From: Platerodrilus igneus | Taxonomy: Eukaryota; Arthropoda; Insecta; Coleoptera; Lycidae | Direction of reading: 5' to 3' | Length of the DNA: 64,000 nt | NCBI GenBank assembly: GCA_036346225.1 | Contig: JARFIW010001344.1 | Coordinates: 1,018,501-1,082,500, forward strand | Shown: positions 10,757 through 22,159 of the stretch, one piece after another | Layout: each line of letters starts with the position of its first letter | Numbering within the stretch: the stretch's first letter is position 1 | Notes under the pieces: model-generated | Told to the model about the DNA's origin: nothing | Databases searched by the model: none | What the model saw: only the letters and a program-made list of their open reading frames with translations | Translations under genes and position numbers: made by a program

Positions 10757-13110
10757 TTAAATCTTAAGGAGGGCTAAGTCGGCATAAGAATCTGGGGCTC
10801 GAGAACTAGGAATGAAGTTTAAGACGTTTGCGACATCATCAAGAAACCGAAGCGAGATCAGAGATAATAGAGTTGTCGGGATGGCATGTTTGAAGTCCGC
10901 AACGTGCCATATACCTAAGAATACTCCCTCATGCTCTAATTTTCGCTGGCCTATGTCTTTAGCTTCTGAATCAACATACAACGTTTCCTACCTCTTAGTT
11001 ACTTTACTAAATCGGTTTCGTTGGTTAAGTTACCGAAACAAAGGGCGCTATTGGTTGAATAGTTTTCTACGAAACAGAAACAACTGTTGGTGTTGTAGTT
11101 GTAACGCGTGGTTGAGGATATGGTGGAAAGTCATTATTCTTCATGGAAGCATCTTTATTTTTAGCATTGGTCGTAAAAGTGTCAACGTTAGATAAAGGAA
11201 CAAAACGAAGGAAAAATTTAGCTATAATAGAATTTGCTTCCTCAATAACACCAACAGGCATTATAGATGCGGGTTTAATAACTTCAACAGGAATTTCTTT
11301 GTCTTTAGGTTTTTCAGTTACCGTCATTTCAACATTTGTTATTGCAAACACGGCAAGAATCTTTTTGTTAATATTATTTAGGGCAGCAGGAACAAACTCT
11401 TTAGTTGCTATATGTAAGTTACTAGTTAGAAGTATTGGCTCAAATTGTTGGGGAGGCACAACCTGAGGTGGAAGTGAATGACCTTTTTGATCACAATTCA
11501 TACAGCTAAAGACATAGGAAATTTGGTTTCTATTAGGAGGTGTTTGGTGAGTAGCGGCATGATAGCCATAGAAATCAGCGGTATTGTTGGAAGGCAGATT
11601 TACCTGAAAAGGGTATGTTTTGGCAATAGTAGGACAACCAGGAGGATATACAAAAAAGGATGTAGAACTAGAGACAGAACAAATTTAGTTCCTATTAGTA
11701 GTAGGATGACAATTCGGACAGTTGCGTTGAGTTACTCCCTTATGCCTGCAACCATATCAATGGAGTATTTAAGGGTGAGTACAATGTGTCAACACATGAC
11801 TAAGTTGGCCACAATTAAAAGAGGTGACCCACCGGTTAGGGGCGGAAGTAAAAGTAGGGGTAGTGACAGAACCAAGGTTGGTTTAAGGAGTGGGTGTAGT
11901 TCGAACAAGCACAGGAGCAGAACCACGAGGTGTGGAAGAAAAAGAAGAAGTAGTAAAGTAGGGTTATAAGCCAACGTAAATTGTAATAATTCTGTCGTTT
12001 TATGAGGGGCTATGTAACATTTAGATAAAATTTTGTTAACCTTAAGTTGTTAATCCAAGAATAGAAGCTGACTTACCAAAGTAATATGTAAACGCCTAAG
12101 AACGTTTGATAGAAAGGACTCAAGTTTCCCCGGATCAGACGGACACGTTTCTCTTCAGAAAGAGGTTCCGAAAGACGAAGAAATGAATTCAACATGCATG
12201 CCACATAAGCCGTAAGGGAATCCGAAGAACCTACAGTAGTCTGATAAATTTCGCTCATTAACCGATAATCGTGGTCAGGATGTAGGAAAGCAAATTTGAG
12301 CGTACAGACAATGCCAAAGCAAGAATGCATGTTATCACGATTAAGCCTATTTAGCAAGCCTTGGTCTGACAGAATTTCGGGGGCGGAAGTAAATAATTAG
12401 TGGGAGGAGACCCCTCTAAGAACATAACTTATCCGTACTAACGTGGAAACCCATTAAGGATTCCTCACTAGAAAAAATTAGACCAAATTTGGAACCTGCC
12501 TTACTTTTAGTAAAAGTACGGGATCGGGTAAGAGCAATCGGCTCAGGTTCTTCGGCATCTGCATTAGAATCACTAATCCGACTAAAGGTAGTTCCCGATG
12601 TAATTGGAGAAGCAGGAACCCTACCAAATTTCTTGATTTTGCCTTTATACAGGCTACGGAGGTTATGCAAAGTAAGTAGTAATTGTTGACGTTGTACTTT
12701 CCGGTTGGCTTCCTCGGGGGCATATTTTCGGCAACGACGTTCAATATATAGCAATAGGGAACTAACACGTTTGAATCGCAACAAGAATTTATCCTTACTA
12801 AAAGTGCAGTTCGAATCTTGCAATTCCTGTATCCCCACTTTAATCAGTGTTTTTCCAACTCAAAATCGACCTCTACAGAAGAAAATAAATGCGTTTGCCC
12901 CGTTTTCATCCGGTAAGCACTCTGAACAGCATGGCGTAAATTTGCCACATTAGCCTTAGCATCAAAACCTCGCGAGAATAACTCATATGGTACCTCAGCC
13001 TTGTGCAGTCTGTTGCTGTCGATCCGCCAATGGGGGCCTTGTGTATAGGAATAACTAGAGAATGAAAAAAACGAGTAACTGCCAATCGCAAACCAACAAG
13101 AATTCGCATC
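10757..13110 (-). pseudogene. LTR-retrotransposon gag (and possible protease), degenerate
   Basis: Minus-strand fragments in several frames form one gag-like protein. An N-terminal segment reads NVANLRHAVQSAYRMKTGQ (about 12965-12910). After a frameshift, 12838-12416 gives LLRFKRVSSLLLYIERRCRK and LLTLHNLRSLYKGK. The segment 12357-12073 has LMSEIYQTTVGSSDSLTAYV and KRVRLIRGNLSPFYQTFL, the usual style of insect Ty3/mdg4-type Gag with its NL.P.Y core. Around 11750-11690 a zinc-knuckle-like stretch GCRHKGVTQRNCPNCHP appears, then a Pro-rich tail (11501-11067). ETLYVDSEAKD near 10985 resembles a ruined protease LDTGA box. No RT follows and no LTRs were found. The lineage is an inference. Confidence 0.65.
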
Positions 13111-13114
13111 AACA

Positions 13115-15185
13115 AAAAAAAATTACTACGAACTACAGAACAAATTTGGAGATTACCAAAACAAAGGGTAAAAGAATTAAATTTTAAAAAGGTAATAGGA
13201 ATAACGGACGAAAGAAGGAAAGAGTAGAAAAAAATTTAGACGCCAGAGTTTTCAAACGGAAGCACTAAAATTATCAACGTAAACACAATTCCGCTAATTC
13301 GACGTGAACCGAAAATCTATAGCAATCTTTGCAAAAATAATTAATACCTTTCTTTGATTTCCTTAACATAATTTGCTACTTCAAATCTTAGTATTTATTT
13401 AAACAGAAATTAAAAACATATAGTGAATAGTTTTCAATCACTACTCTCCATCCTAATATTTACATAAAACATATATTAAAAGAAATTTATATGGTGAGCA
13501 GTTTCCTTTCCCTTTTTTTCGTTTGTAATTATAGTAAATGTAATTTTAATTATAGCATAAGATGTAGCTTGCAGGTAAATTTCCCTTCGTCGTGTAGATA
13601 CTATAATCTATGGCTTTCCGCGATTTAACTTTCAAGTACTTGTTTGTTGTATGTACCTCACTGTTGTACAGTCGCTAAAGTTGTTCTAAACAGGCACGTG
13701 TTTCTAGCTATAAACGTTTAGAGTGCCGCAAACGGTCGACCGTTTCTCGTCCTTACATCACCGCCTCTGCAGTTTACTACTGGTAAGAACTTGAAGGTAC
13801 CTCTTTTTTTAAATTTGCTCCTAATTTACAAGTCCACTATTTTCACCATCTGTGGCAATCAAAATCACCGCAAAACAACCTTCAATATAACTATTTACAT
13901 AAAACAACAATTAAAATAATCATACAAACCCAATACTTACACATTCTCCAGAAGTAATGCTTGATCAGTAATAACGAAAAAAAAAATTGGAACGGTTAAA
14001 TACAGTAGCAAGAAACTATACTCGCTACGAATCGAAATGCGTTATTTTTCGCAGCGGAAAAAAAGTATTAAATAAAATCACGCTGTAACATAGTGTACGC
14101 TTAATTTTATAAATTTTGAAAATTATATTTTATAATTGATACCCAAACATGGAAAGCTGTCTCGATTAGCATATTCGTACAGTTTGCGTGAAGTAGGTTT
14201 AATTTCAATACTTTAATACATACATTTATGCGATGAGCAATGGAAAAACTTAACAAAAAAAACAGACACAATTCTTCTTGATGTAGGTCTTCAAAGCGAT
14301 GCAGAAAAGGAATAGGAATTCTTGCAGCCCGACTAGATTTTCCGGTGTGGCCCAACAATTTGTTTTAGTCGATATCCGCGGAATCGCATGGCACACCATA
14401 CCAAATTCTTTTCCTGGAAAACCAAGCGAATCAAAGTAAGAAGCAATAAAAGTGAACAGAGTAACTCTTTACTTTCCTTGACCAACAGTTAGTAGTAAAT
14501 CATTACTTGACCTAGGATATATGCCTGTACACGTTACGTAGTAATGAGTTGAATTAGTTGAAAGTAAATTAGCACCAATTGCAGTAAATAATTTCGTTAT
14601 TGAAAAAAATTCCATGTTCTAAGGTAACAACTTCGTACAAACTAATTTGAGCATACCATGTTAGAAATTCATCAGCTGTAGGAGCCCGGGAAACCCATTT
14701 GGTAATTTCTTTTCCATTGCAATGTATATTACTTTTCAAGAATAGTCCATATATAGTTAAAAAAAACGGTAAATTCGAATTGAATCGTCCTCCTAATCAC
14801 ACATACACAAAATCCATTTTACAAAACACGTATCTATATGATTGCAATATTTCCGAAAACAAACGCTTTGATAAATAAATACCAGATTTTCATACCTTGC
14901 ATACAATAAAACCTTAGATTTTGTATGTAATTCAAATAGAATAGATTTAAAATATTTAATTTTATAACTGAGTATTTAATAAAATTCTACAGGATGTTAA
15001 ACAAATAATCGTTTAAATTAAAAGAGAATCAGACTTTCTAATAACCATGCAAGATATTCGTAAAAACAGTACCGGAGATGAATTATAAATTATGTGTTAG
15101 CCAAATTATTTAGATTCAGGGACGGAACGTAACAAAATTCAAAATTTTTAGTTAAAAAAGACTCGCTTTCTGGATAATAAGGTTT
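13115..15185. other. unassigned sequence, possible retroelement leader
   Basis: Lies upstream (minus sense) of the gag-like pseudogene, so part could be its 5' UTR or LTR, but no matching repeat is visible in the window. It is AT-rich apart from a more mixed stretch near 13640-13790. The 83-codon minus frame at 14107-14358 has no recognised motif. Confidence 0.45.
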
Positions 15186-15189
15186 CTTC

Positions 15190-15565
15190 GGATTAGAGCA
15201 TTGGAAAAAGGGCTACCTGATAATGAATGTTTACTGTAATTTCTGGGTGTTACATTGGATGCGGCCTTAAACTGGGATAAGTATTATGATAATCTGTGTG
15301 GCAACCTTTGCCAAGTTATACATTTTATCAATTTTTTGAAAAACTCTGTTTCTTTTGAGTTCATTATATTCTATTATTTTGCCATGTTTCATTGTCATTA
15401 TGCTGTGGAAGTATGGGGTCACTGCTCTTCTGCATAAAGAATTTTTCGATTACAACGTCGTGCCGTTACAACAATGACGAGCTTAGCTTATAGGGATGAT
15501 TGTTGCAGCTATTTTATTAAATTTGTAATACAAACTTTTATCTATAGTTATGCACTGCAAAGTTT
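15190..15565 (+). pseudogene. LINE reverse-transcriptase C-terminal fragment
   Basis: A plus-strand frame reads FLGVTLDAALNWDKYYDNL (from about 15240), then FAMFHCHYAVEVWGHCSS, then, after one in-frame stop at 15435, RIFRLQRRAVTTMTSLAYRD and later residues. This order (LGVTLD..LNW, then a YxxxHS..YGxxxWG-type block, then LQRRAVR...GYRD) is the thumb and post-RT region of jockey/CR1-group non-LTR retrotransposons. The palm with the catalytic aspartates is absent, so it is a 5'-truncated copy. The exact clade cannot be fixed from ~110 residues. Confidence 0.75.
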
Positions 15566-15816
15566 ATAAGTTAGTAATGTTTTATATCTTGACTGGTTCC
15601 TATGTAACTTGTAATTTTTAAATTGTCCGTTAATGTTGTTATAAAAATAAGCCACTTTAATTAATTATCATGTTAACTGTATTATGTGTTTTGAATATAC
15701 TCACCAAGTTTGTCGTCGTATCCTAATTATTGTCATGCTCCAGACATTTACTAGATAGATTCATATAATCGTAAGTAATATTAACATACTAACATTTTTG
15801 TAATCCTGCAATTATA

Positions 15817-15860
15817 GTCTTCCTGAAGAAGAAAATAACATTTTTCGAAAGCTTGAACTG
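15817..15860 (+). ncRNA. hammerhead-type ribozyme motif (C3-G8, short stem I)
   Basis: CTGAAGA is at 15823-15829, followed by one extra A. Stem II is GAAAA/TTTTC (15831-15835 with 15842-15846), then GAAAG with the self-complementary AGCT (15850-15853) as a 2-bp or dimeric stem III, and T15854 at the cleavage position. Stem I is only TTC/GAA (15820-15822 with 15855-15857). Core bases 3 and 8 are the normal C and G. The ~85 bases after it (AAAAGAG..., CCAGATTGAC, then TA repeats) resemble the sequence that follows the motif at 51899-51937, so both probably end PLE-like repeats. Confidence 0.6.
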
Positions 15861-15916
15861 ATTAAAAGAGTTATCTAATTGCCCAGATTGACTACGACCC
15901 GATATTTACTATACAA

Positions 15917-15943
15917 TATATAAGTATATATATATATATAAAT
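15917..15943. repeat. (TA)n microsatellite
   Basis: A short TA tract between the end of the hammerhead-bearing repeat (15900) and the body of the SINE (AATATTTTAGGTAGTT from about 15941). Confidence 0.9.
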
Positions 15944-16195
15944 ATTTTAGGTAGTTCTTTTACACAAGGTAAGTTGATAGACACTAACGTATTACAATTA
16001 ATAAGATGAAATAATAACTTAAATTTTTATGCAAAGCCCAAATGATCATTTCAAATCGAGCTAGTAATTGAAAAAAGGAAAATATAAGGTCTTGGACAGG
16101 ATTTGAACCTGCATCTTAGTCTTGTCGGGACTGTGCGTTTACTAATTACGCTATCGAGACCGATGACTATAATTAGGAAATTTACAAATTCATTT
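15944..16195 (-). mobile_element. tRNA-related SINE, copy 1
   Basis: Minus orientation: a tRNA-like head (16161-16088), then a ~140-base unique body ending at (TA)n near 15943. The body (AATATTTTAGGTAGTT...TCGAGCTAGTAATTGAAA...GGAAAATATAAG) recurs in the same orientation at 22515-22650 next to another TA tract. About 30 bases 5' of the tRNA part (GATGACTATA.TT.GGAAATTTACAAAT) also recur at 22311-22340, so the repeat unit extends beyond the tRNA-like start. Confidence 0.7.
16088..16161 (-). tRNA. tRNA-like sequence (SINE head; not a functional gene)
   Basis: On the minus strand, 74 nt fold as a cloverleaf. The acceptor is GGTCTCG / CAAGACC with one mismatch. The D arm is GCG...CGC with an A-box-like stretch. 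The anticodon stem is CAGTC/GACTA with one mismatch, and the 7-base loop CCGACAA would give anticodon GAC but has C instead of the universal U33. The T arm is CAGG TTCAAAT CCTG with a good B box. No CCA is encoded. The U33 change and repetition with a SINE body argue for a tRNA-derived SINE promoter rather than a working tRNA. Confidence 0.6.
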
Positions 16196-16359
16196 ATTTA
16201 GAAACATAAAAAAGAATATTCCAAAATTGTATACGATTTACCATGTTTATATAATTCAAGCTAAAATGTTATTTCATATCAACCAAGCGTCATATCTATT
16301 GAATTTTCATTCCATAAATTAGTTCGTGCTCGTAACTCAAAATTGTACCAGAATATAGT

Positions 16360-17090
16360 TGTCGACGCTGATTTGAAATATTATATTGACCCAGATTTGA
16401 ATTATTCTTGTCGACACATACTTGAATTATTCAGAAATACACAACACATTCAAATTATAATCATCAAAGCATTCGAAACGTCATATCATCAACGCATTCG
16501 AAATATTCAGAAATGTACCATAGATTCGAAATGTTATATCACAGATTCGAATTATCATATCACAGATTCGAAGTATTCAAAAATATACCATTAATTCGAA
16601 GCCCTATTATTATTAATATTTAGTTTAAATAAATTACCCCACGTTAAACGGCAAAAGAAGGCTTTGTAATCGTTGCACTACTATCACTGCAACATACACT
16701 TGATACATTACTAAATATTCAATTACGCGTGACATTCTGGTTAGCAGTGACGAAGCTACGCCCTGCATGAGTTGTGAACTGACCCGTCTTATCATTGCTC
16801 TGTGTTAATATTGGCTCTTCCCACTTAAATGTGGGCTGCGTTTTCAAGCAGTTTTGCCGATATCTCAACCAACCAGGTCTTTAATATTCCCTGCATTTCA
16901 AAGTTGTTTCTGATGTAACTTCTTCGGTTTTCCGTGTAATGGTGTGTACGCATCCAACCAATCCCAAGATGGATAAACTGATGACGAAAAAATAACTGTG
17001 CTTAAACATGATGATTATTATAAGTAACTACAAGAATTGGTTGGGCAATATTTTCGAATAATGTTAAGTGTGTAAAAGGATTTACTGGAA
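16360..17090 (-). mobile_element. family K element, copy 3, left part
   Basis: A divergent copy of K, in the orientation of 19309-21248. The join TTCGAAGCCCTATTATT...TAGTTTA.AATAAATT (16597-16635) parallels 20340-20385. The flanking AATTCGAA-type short repeats (16365-16605, ~20-bp degenerate units around ATTCGAAAT.TTATATCA) correspond to the AGAATCAGAACCAGAAATCG repeats at 20276-20345. The copy is interrupted at about 17090 by RTE-related sequence and resumes at 18036. Confidence 0.55.
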
Positions 17091-17094
17091 AACC

Positions 17095-17325
17095 ATTGCC
17101 TTGGCAAATGTCTAAGTGTTGGGGGATCTTGGTAGCCACAGGTTGCTTAACCCCCTTCACTGAATCTCGGTGAATAGGGCATAAAATTAGAAAACAATAG
17201 AAGGGGAACGAGCTGTATACACATGCTGTGTGAGAATTTCAGAGAACTATGTAGGCTAGCTCAGAATATAAATAAGTGCAGGTACGTGTCCAACCAGTTT
17301 TTAGACGGAAAACCTAATGACGAAA
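17095..17325 (+). repeat. RTE 3'-tail repeat, copy shared with PLE-1 terminal repeat
   Basis: The run GTGTTGGGGGATCTTGGTAG...CCCCCTTCACTGAATCTCGG and the tail GCTAGCTCAGAATATAAATA...ACGTGTCCAACCAGTTTT recur almost unchanged at 4000-4140 and, reversed, at 610-760. A diverged version is at 17446-18035. The tail translates as RLAQNINKCRYVSNQF, close to RLAQNRKEFRAASNRL at the C-terminus of the RTE at 53068. I read it as a fragment of an RTE 3' end that is also embedded in the PLE-1 terminal repeat. Confidence 0.5.
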
Positions 17326-17439
17326 AAATAAGCGCATATAAATCTGATGATTAGTATAAACAACTAGTTGTTGGTTGCAAAATACCTGCAACTAATGATG
17401 ACTGTGCGAAAAGATATATTAGAAAATATATTAAATCGG

Positions 17440-18035
17440 TAAATGGTTAGGTGTTGGAGGAACTTGGCAGCCACAGGCTGATTTACCTTCCTTCACAACC
17501 ACTGAAGGTCGGAGAAATAGGGTATATAATTGTAAAACAATAGAGGGTGACCGAACTGCATCTAACAAGAAAGAACAGCGCCTATAAGGAAAGACAACAA
17601 ACATAGAACCAGAAGAAAATTGTTGAAAGCATATGTGTGGAGCACACCACAGTGTGCCTATGAAATACGGGCAGTCTGAAATGCAGGCAGAAGAACGATA
17701 GCAGCTTTTTGAAATGCTGTGCTTCAGATGTATGAGGACGATAGCATGGACAGACAAAGATAATAACAAATAGGTTATAAGAATAGTAGGGAAACAAGGA
17801 TATCTGGGGAAAAATATAAGAGAACTCGAAGGGCAGAATACGTTCTAAGGCATTTTTGGGGAATAGTATGGGATATATTACAAGCAGAGGTAGGAAGAAA
17901 GAGGTAAATGTAGACCTAGATCAGATAGTTATAGATGCAGACTGTTCAAATTTCAAGGAAATTTGTAGGTTAGTTCAGAATAAAACAATGATGGTACGCG
18001 TCTAACCAGTTCCAGGACTGAAAACCTAATGATTA
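17440..18035 (+). pseudogene. RTE-clade LINE, RT C-terminal remnant
   Basis: Fragments in shifting frames read RKLLKAYVWSTPQCAYEIRA (about 17610-17670), then FEMLCFRCMRTIAWTDKDNN (about 17708-17767), then DQIVIDADCSNFKEICRLVQ (about 17925-17980). These follow the order of the post-RT region in RTE elements (K.YVWS..LYG.ETW; FE.WC.RRML.I.WTD; ..II...GC..F....RLAQ), and the same blocks are better preserved at 53300-53460 on the minus strand. Several stops and frameshifts are present. It interrupts K copy 3. Confidence 0.75.
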
Positions 18036-18659
18036 TGGTGTGTATTTGCTATTGATACTTTGTTATTCGTTATCTTGACCATACGTTGTTTTGTATAGGT
18101 ATCGCCTTTTCGATAATTGTACAAAATAAATGATGTAACCTTAATTTTGTTTTCGTTTATGCGTCTTTGAAAACTGCGTTTTCTTATCAAAACGTTTCTT
18201 GTTTCCGCGTAATTGTATAAAGTTTTTTTAGGTATTATCTCTTATCTTCGTATTTGTTTTATAACTAATTAGAACACTTCTCAATGCGTGTTTAATTACA
18301 TGTACTATCATTTCTTCTGAATACGCGTTCTGTTGTTGAAAGGTATGCTTACTGGCATTACTTAAAATTAATAACGGGATATATACAGAGTGTTAAATAC
18401 TTGCTATTTATATAATGTATAAATTACTTATTTTTCTGCTAAATACGCGTTCTATTGTTGTAAAATATGATTACTTGCATCGCTTAAAGCTAATTACGGT
18501 CTATATACAGGGTGTTAAATGCTTGCTATTAACATAATATACGAATTACTTAATTTTTTTGCTAAATAAATGCAGTTTTCTGATTCCTATTGCAATTTAT
18601 GGTTGCTACACGACCCTTGCTACTCCATACATCCCTAAACAACCCCTTATCACAGAAAT
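18036..18659 (-). mobile_element. family K element, copy 3, right part
   Basis: Matches the right half of copy 2. Shared words are AACTGCGTTTTCTTAT-like text, paired ~105-120-base internal units with TATATACAGGGTGTTAAAT (18385-18400 and 18505-18520), and the terminus AACCCCTTATCACAGAAATATA (18640-18662), which equals the K end at 21235-21250. A short TA tract follows. No ORF. Confidence 0.65.
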
Positions 18660-18689
18660 ATATATATATATAAATTTATAGAAAGGGTC

Positions 18690-19264
18690 CCTTCCTTAAG
18701 GCTAAACAGCAACAAGTAATATAAGCCATCAATTAAACAAATGTGTTACGGAAAATATATTAAAATGAAATATGAATAGGTTTTTTAATATTAAATAAAG
18801 GAAAATAAATAAAATGACTAGACTATGCACGGGTACCCGTGATACTCTATGATTTGGAGCAGAATATTCAATACTTACTAATAAAAACTCTGCTGTGCAG
18901 TATCCGGCATTAGCAAGCTAACCACTGATAATCACGACGATATTAGAGCAAAAATTTGTGATATCATAACTGACTAAACACAAAAGAAGGTGCAGATAAA
19001 ATCAAACCTAATAAAAATAATAAACGTCTTTATAATACATTGAACATAAAAATTAATAAAACTAAACAATTCTTGAAACTTAACCCTAATTTAGTATACT
19101 AAAATCTGACAAATCAAACAACACTGTAATTATAAATAAGGATATTTACCATACAAAAATTCTAAATTTACTAATCATGAAATAACTTATAAATTGATTA
19201 AAAATAACTCAACAAATAAACTCCGAAAAATAGATAATGACATAATAAAAAGATGGGAAAGAAA

Positions 19265-19266
<2 letters not shown>
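18690..19266. other. unassigned, possible PLE-derived coding debris
   Basis: A plus-strand frame around 19040-19265 gives Asn/Lys-rich text (for example KTKQFLKLNPNLVY, then after stops LIKNNSTNKLRKIDNDIIKR). Its style is like the Asn-rich part of the PLE-2 protein, but no diagnostic motif is present. It ends directly at a TA tract. I do not assign a function. Confidence 0.3.

Positions 19267-19308
<42 letters not shown>
19267..19308. repeat. (TA)n microsatellite at K-2 left end
   Basis: About 21 TA units immediately preceding TGCTGTG at 19309. Confidence 0.95.
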
Positions 19309-19310
<2 letters not shown>

Positions 19311-21246
19311 CTGTGCTATTGGATACTCGTGCCCCTTCGTTGGGTAGACATATTAATTTGCTGTATTATTAAAAGAATTATTATCGTGCTCTAACTTTGG
19401 TTCGATATCTTTATTTGCTATGATATTAAATTATTGTACCACCATTTTAACATTCACTATTAAATATAGTTATCTCCTCCTCCAGCTGTTTTCTTAATAT
19501 CACTATCAAACTGGACGTTATCTTTAAACAACTCTAACAACCAATGACAAAATTCAATATGTTACCGCCTTGCGCGTTATCTCTTCTCTATTCAATTTGT
19601 GACTCCGCCTTTCTACTATTTAAATCTTTGACCTCGGCTAGCATTTATTTGCAATTATAAAATTCAGTAAATTTAGATTTTGTATAATGAAACTAATATG
19701 TTATATACAGCTTTTGAAATTATTTGTAATACCTTTCTTATAAATTTGATTTATTAACAACTATCTAATTGGTACTCAAAAATCCCCAAAGTCACCAAAG
19801 AACATTTACTACCTTTTAGGAACAAAGCGTGAAATATTGCAAACCTGTTTTCTCATTATTCATTCATATAGTATGCAACCTTTCTTGTTGACTTGTTCAC
19901 AAACCTATAGTAATTTAGCAAATTAAATATAAAAACAAAATAATACTCCATATAGAGAAACAAATATCTTATAATTAAAAATCTCTGACCTGGTTTTATC
20001 TTTTCACATCGACGCTCCCACTAAAATTGATCTTCCCCAATTCTGGATTCCATTCCAATTATTACACTATTGATCAGCACCATTAAATTATATCCCCAAT
20101 TTGCTTCAATTCTTAAACTTTCATCATTCTTGCCCCAGACTTAAACTTGCAGCTCGTTTCACCCCTGTACTTCAAGATTATTATTATTCTTCCTTTTCCC
20201 TTGACATTTAAATTGCATTACTGTATTTTTCTTAACATCAGACCTCTAATTTGTATTTTATTTTCCCCAGACATCAGAATCAGAACCAGAAATCGAATTT
20301 GTATTACAGTTTCCCCAGCCTTAGAATCAGAACCAGAAATCGAAGCCCTATTATTTCTATGTCTTAGTTTACAATAAATTCATTAAAAACATACTCACGT
20401 TTAAACGGCAATTGTAATCATATTTTCACTTATTTAATTTTCACTCTTATACATATCGCGTACTACTCTGTTTCATGGCAATGCACTCCGGCCTTCATTG
20501 AGTTTAAAACGGACTTCCCCATCACGGAGCTTGCTAATATCATTTCGAATTCCCACTCCAACCGTGGGTGTGATCTAGAACTTGTCGTTGTCCCGGACCA
20601 ATCAAATAATTTTATTACGAGCCGTTTCTAATGCAATGCTCGACATTTTCCCATAATCACAACTTGCCTGCAGCTGTCTTCGATAATCAACATATTGTAT
20701 TTTGATAGATTACTTGCTTTTCTATAAACAACTGATGTAACCCGACTTTATATTTCCATGTTTACATATGTTTCACGCAATTTTTAATCGTTTCCCTTAT
20801 CACATGGTTAGATCTTTGTACGCATTTATATTAACTACCTGAAACTCTCTTTCTATATCCGTATTTATTTAATCGCCTGGAACTCTTCTTCTTAATGCGT
20901 GTCTAATTACACTTTATCAAATATACGCGTGCTTCCACTGAAAAATATTCTCATTTGTCTTACCTAAATTAACTAAACTTTATTTACAGGGTATTTAATA
21001 TTTACTATCTACTTAATACATTTATTTCACATTCCCACGCCGACTATGCGTCTTCCTAAGTTTACCTGCGTCGCCCAAAATTATCTCTACTCTATATACA
21101 GGGTATTGACTACTTACTATCTACAAACTATGTCTATTTCCTAATTATCTCCTTAAATAAGTGTAGTTTTCTGCTGACTATCCTAATTATTCATTCCCGA
21201 ACTATCTTTGCTATAACGTGCACCCTTAAGCAACCCCTTATCACAG

Positions 21247-21248
<2 letters not shown>
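19309..21248 (-). mobile_element. family K element, copy 2 (both ends present)
   Basis: The most complete copy, 1.94 kb. The left end is TATATATTGCTGTG and the right end is CACAGAAATATATA, imperfect inverted ends each embedded in a TA tract. Copies 1 and 3 align with it along most of its length. The interior contains a short tandem repeat (AGAATCAGAACCAGAAATCG twice, 20276-20345) and two ~105-base units with CAGGGTAT words (20985-21120). There is no RT, gag, integrase or transposase motif in any frame. It is either a non-autonomous DNA element or an LTR-like unit; I cannot decide. Confidence 0.7.

Positions 21249-21292
<44 letters not shown>
21249..21292. repeat. (TA)n microsatellite at K-2 right end
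   Basis: About 22 TA units between K-2 and the hammerhead-bearing palindrome. Confidence 0.95.
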
Positions 21293-21296
<4 letters not shown>

Positions 21297-21466
21297 AAAG
21301 ACAAGTTATTTGCAGTCCGCAATAAGAAAATTGTATATAAAGTAAGATGTATCTGTAAACAAACTCTTATGAAAATAATAAGAGCCATTGACAAATACAA
21401 ATCGGGCTAGTAGTTATATAGCCATTAACAAAACATTAGCTTTACTACTTCATAGGGGAGGAAACA

Positions 21467-21510
21467 TCCACTGACCAATGGTTTCGGCTTGTTAGCCTCA
21501 TCAGAGTGGA
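21467..21510 (-). ncRNA. hammerhead ribozyme, consensus core (left arm)
   Basis: Minus-strand reading: stem I CCACT/AGTGG, core CTGATGA, stem II GGCT-AACA-AGCC, GAA, stem III ACC-ATT-GGT, cleavage triplet GTC. Every core base matches the hammerhead consensus, and stem III has three pairs, one better than the other arm. This is one of the two copies most likely to self-cleave. Confidence 0.85.
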
Positions 21511-22159
21511 ATAGTTCCCAAAAACCCTATGAAGTAATCAAAGCTATTATAATGATATAATTTCGAAACAATTACTGTACTATGGCAAAAGTAAATAAAA
21601 CCGCCATCAGGTGATAAAAACCAACACTACTAAAGTGTGGAAGTACAGAATTGAACCGAAACTACATAATAAATTTTATAAATGACTATAAAAGTACGTC
21701 TGGCCTTTGAGATTTGCGGAATGTTACAGCAATATTTATTTGCAAACGTAACAAACCTTCTCGTGGCGACACTCTGGTTCATGCCCCAAAGGCAATTCAA
21801 ATGAACAAAGACAAGTTATTTGCAGTCCGCAATAAGAAAATTGTATATAAATAACTTGTCTTTGTTCATTTGAATTGCCTTTGGGGCATGTACCCGGGTG
21901 TCGCCACGAGAAGGTTTGTTACGTTTGCAAATAAATTTTGCTGTAACATTCCGCAAATCTCAAAGGCCAGACGTACTTTTATAGTCATTTATAAAATTTA
22001 TTATGTAGTTTCGGTTCAATTCTGTACTTCCACACTTTAGTAGTGTTGGTTTTTATCACCTGATGGCGGTTTTATTTACTTTTGCCATATTACAGAGATT
22101 GTTTCGAAATTATATCATTATAATAGCTTCGATTACTTCATAGGGTTTTTGGGAACTAT

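Noticed and set aside
12150..12170. CTGAAGAGAAACGTGTC (minus strand), hammerhead-like words
   Set aside because: No room for stem II between CTGAAGA and GAAAC; lies within gag coding sequence.
16088..16161. Functional tRNA-Val (GAC)
   Set aside because: C at position 33, two stem mismatches and repetition with a SINE body; kept only as tRNA-like.
16475..16500. CATTCGAAACGTC, resembling a hammerhead 3' part
   Set aside because: No CUGANGA-type core upstream; belongs to the ATTCGAA short repeats of K copy 3.
17345..17370. CTGATGATTAGTA, possible hammerhead core
   Set aside because: No stem II or GAAA follows at a usable distance.
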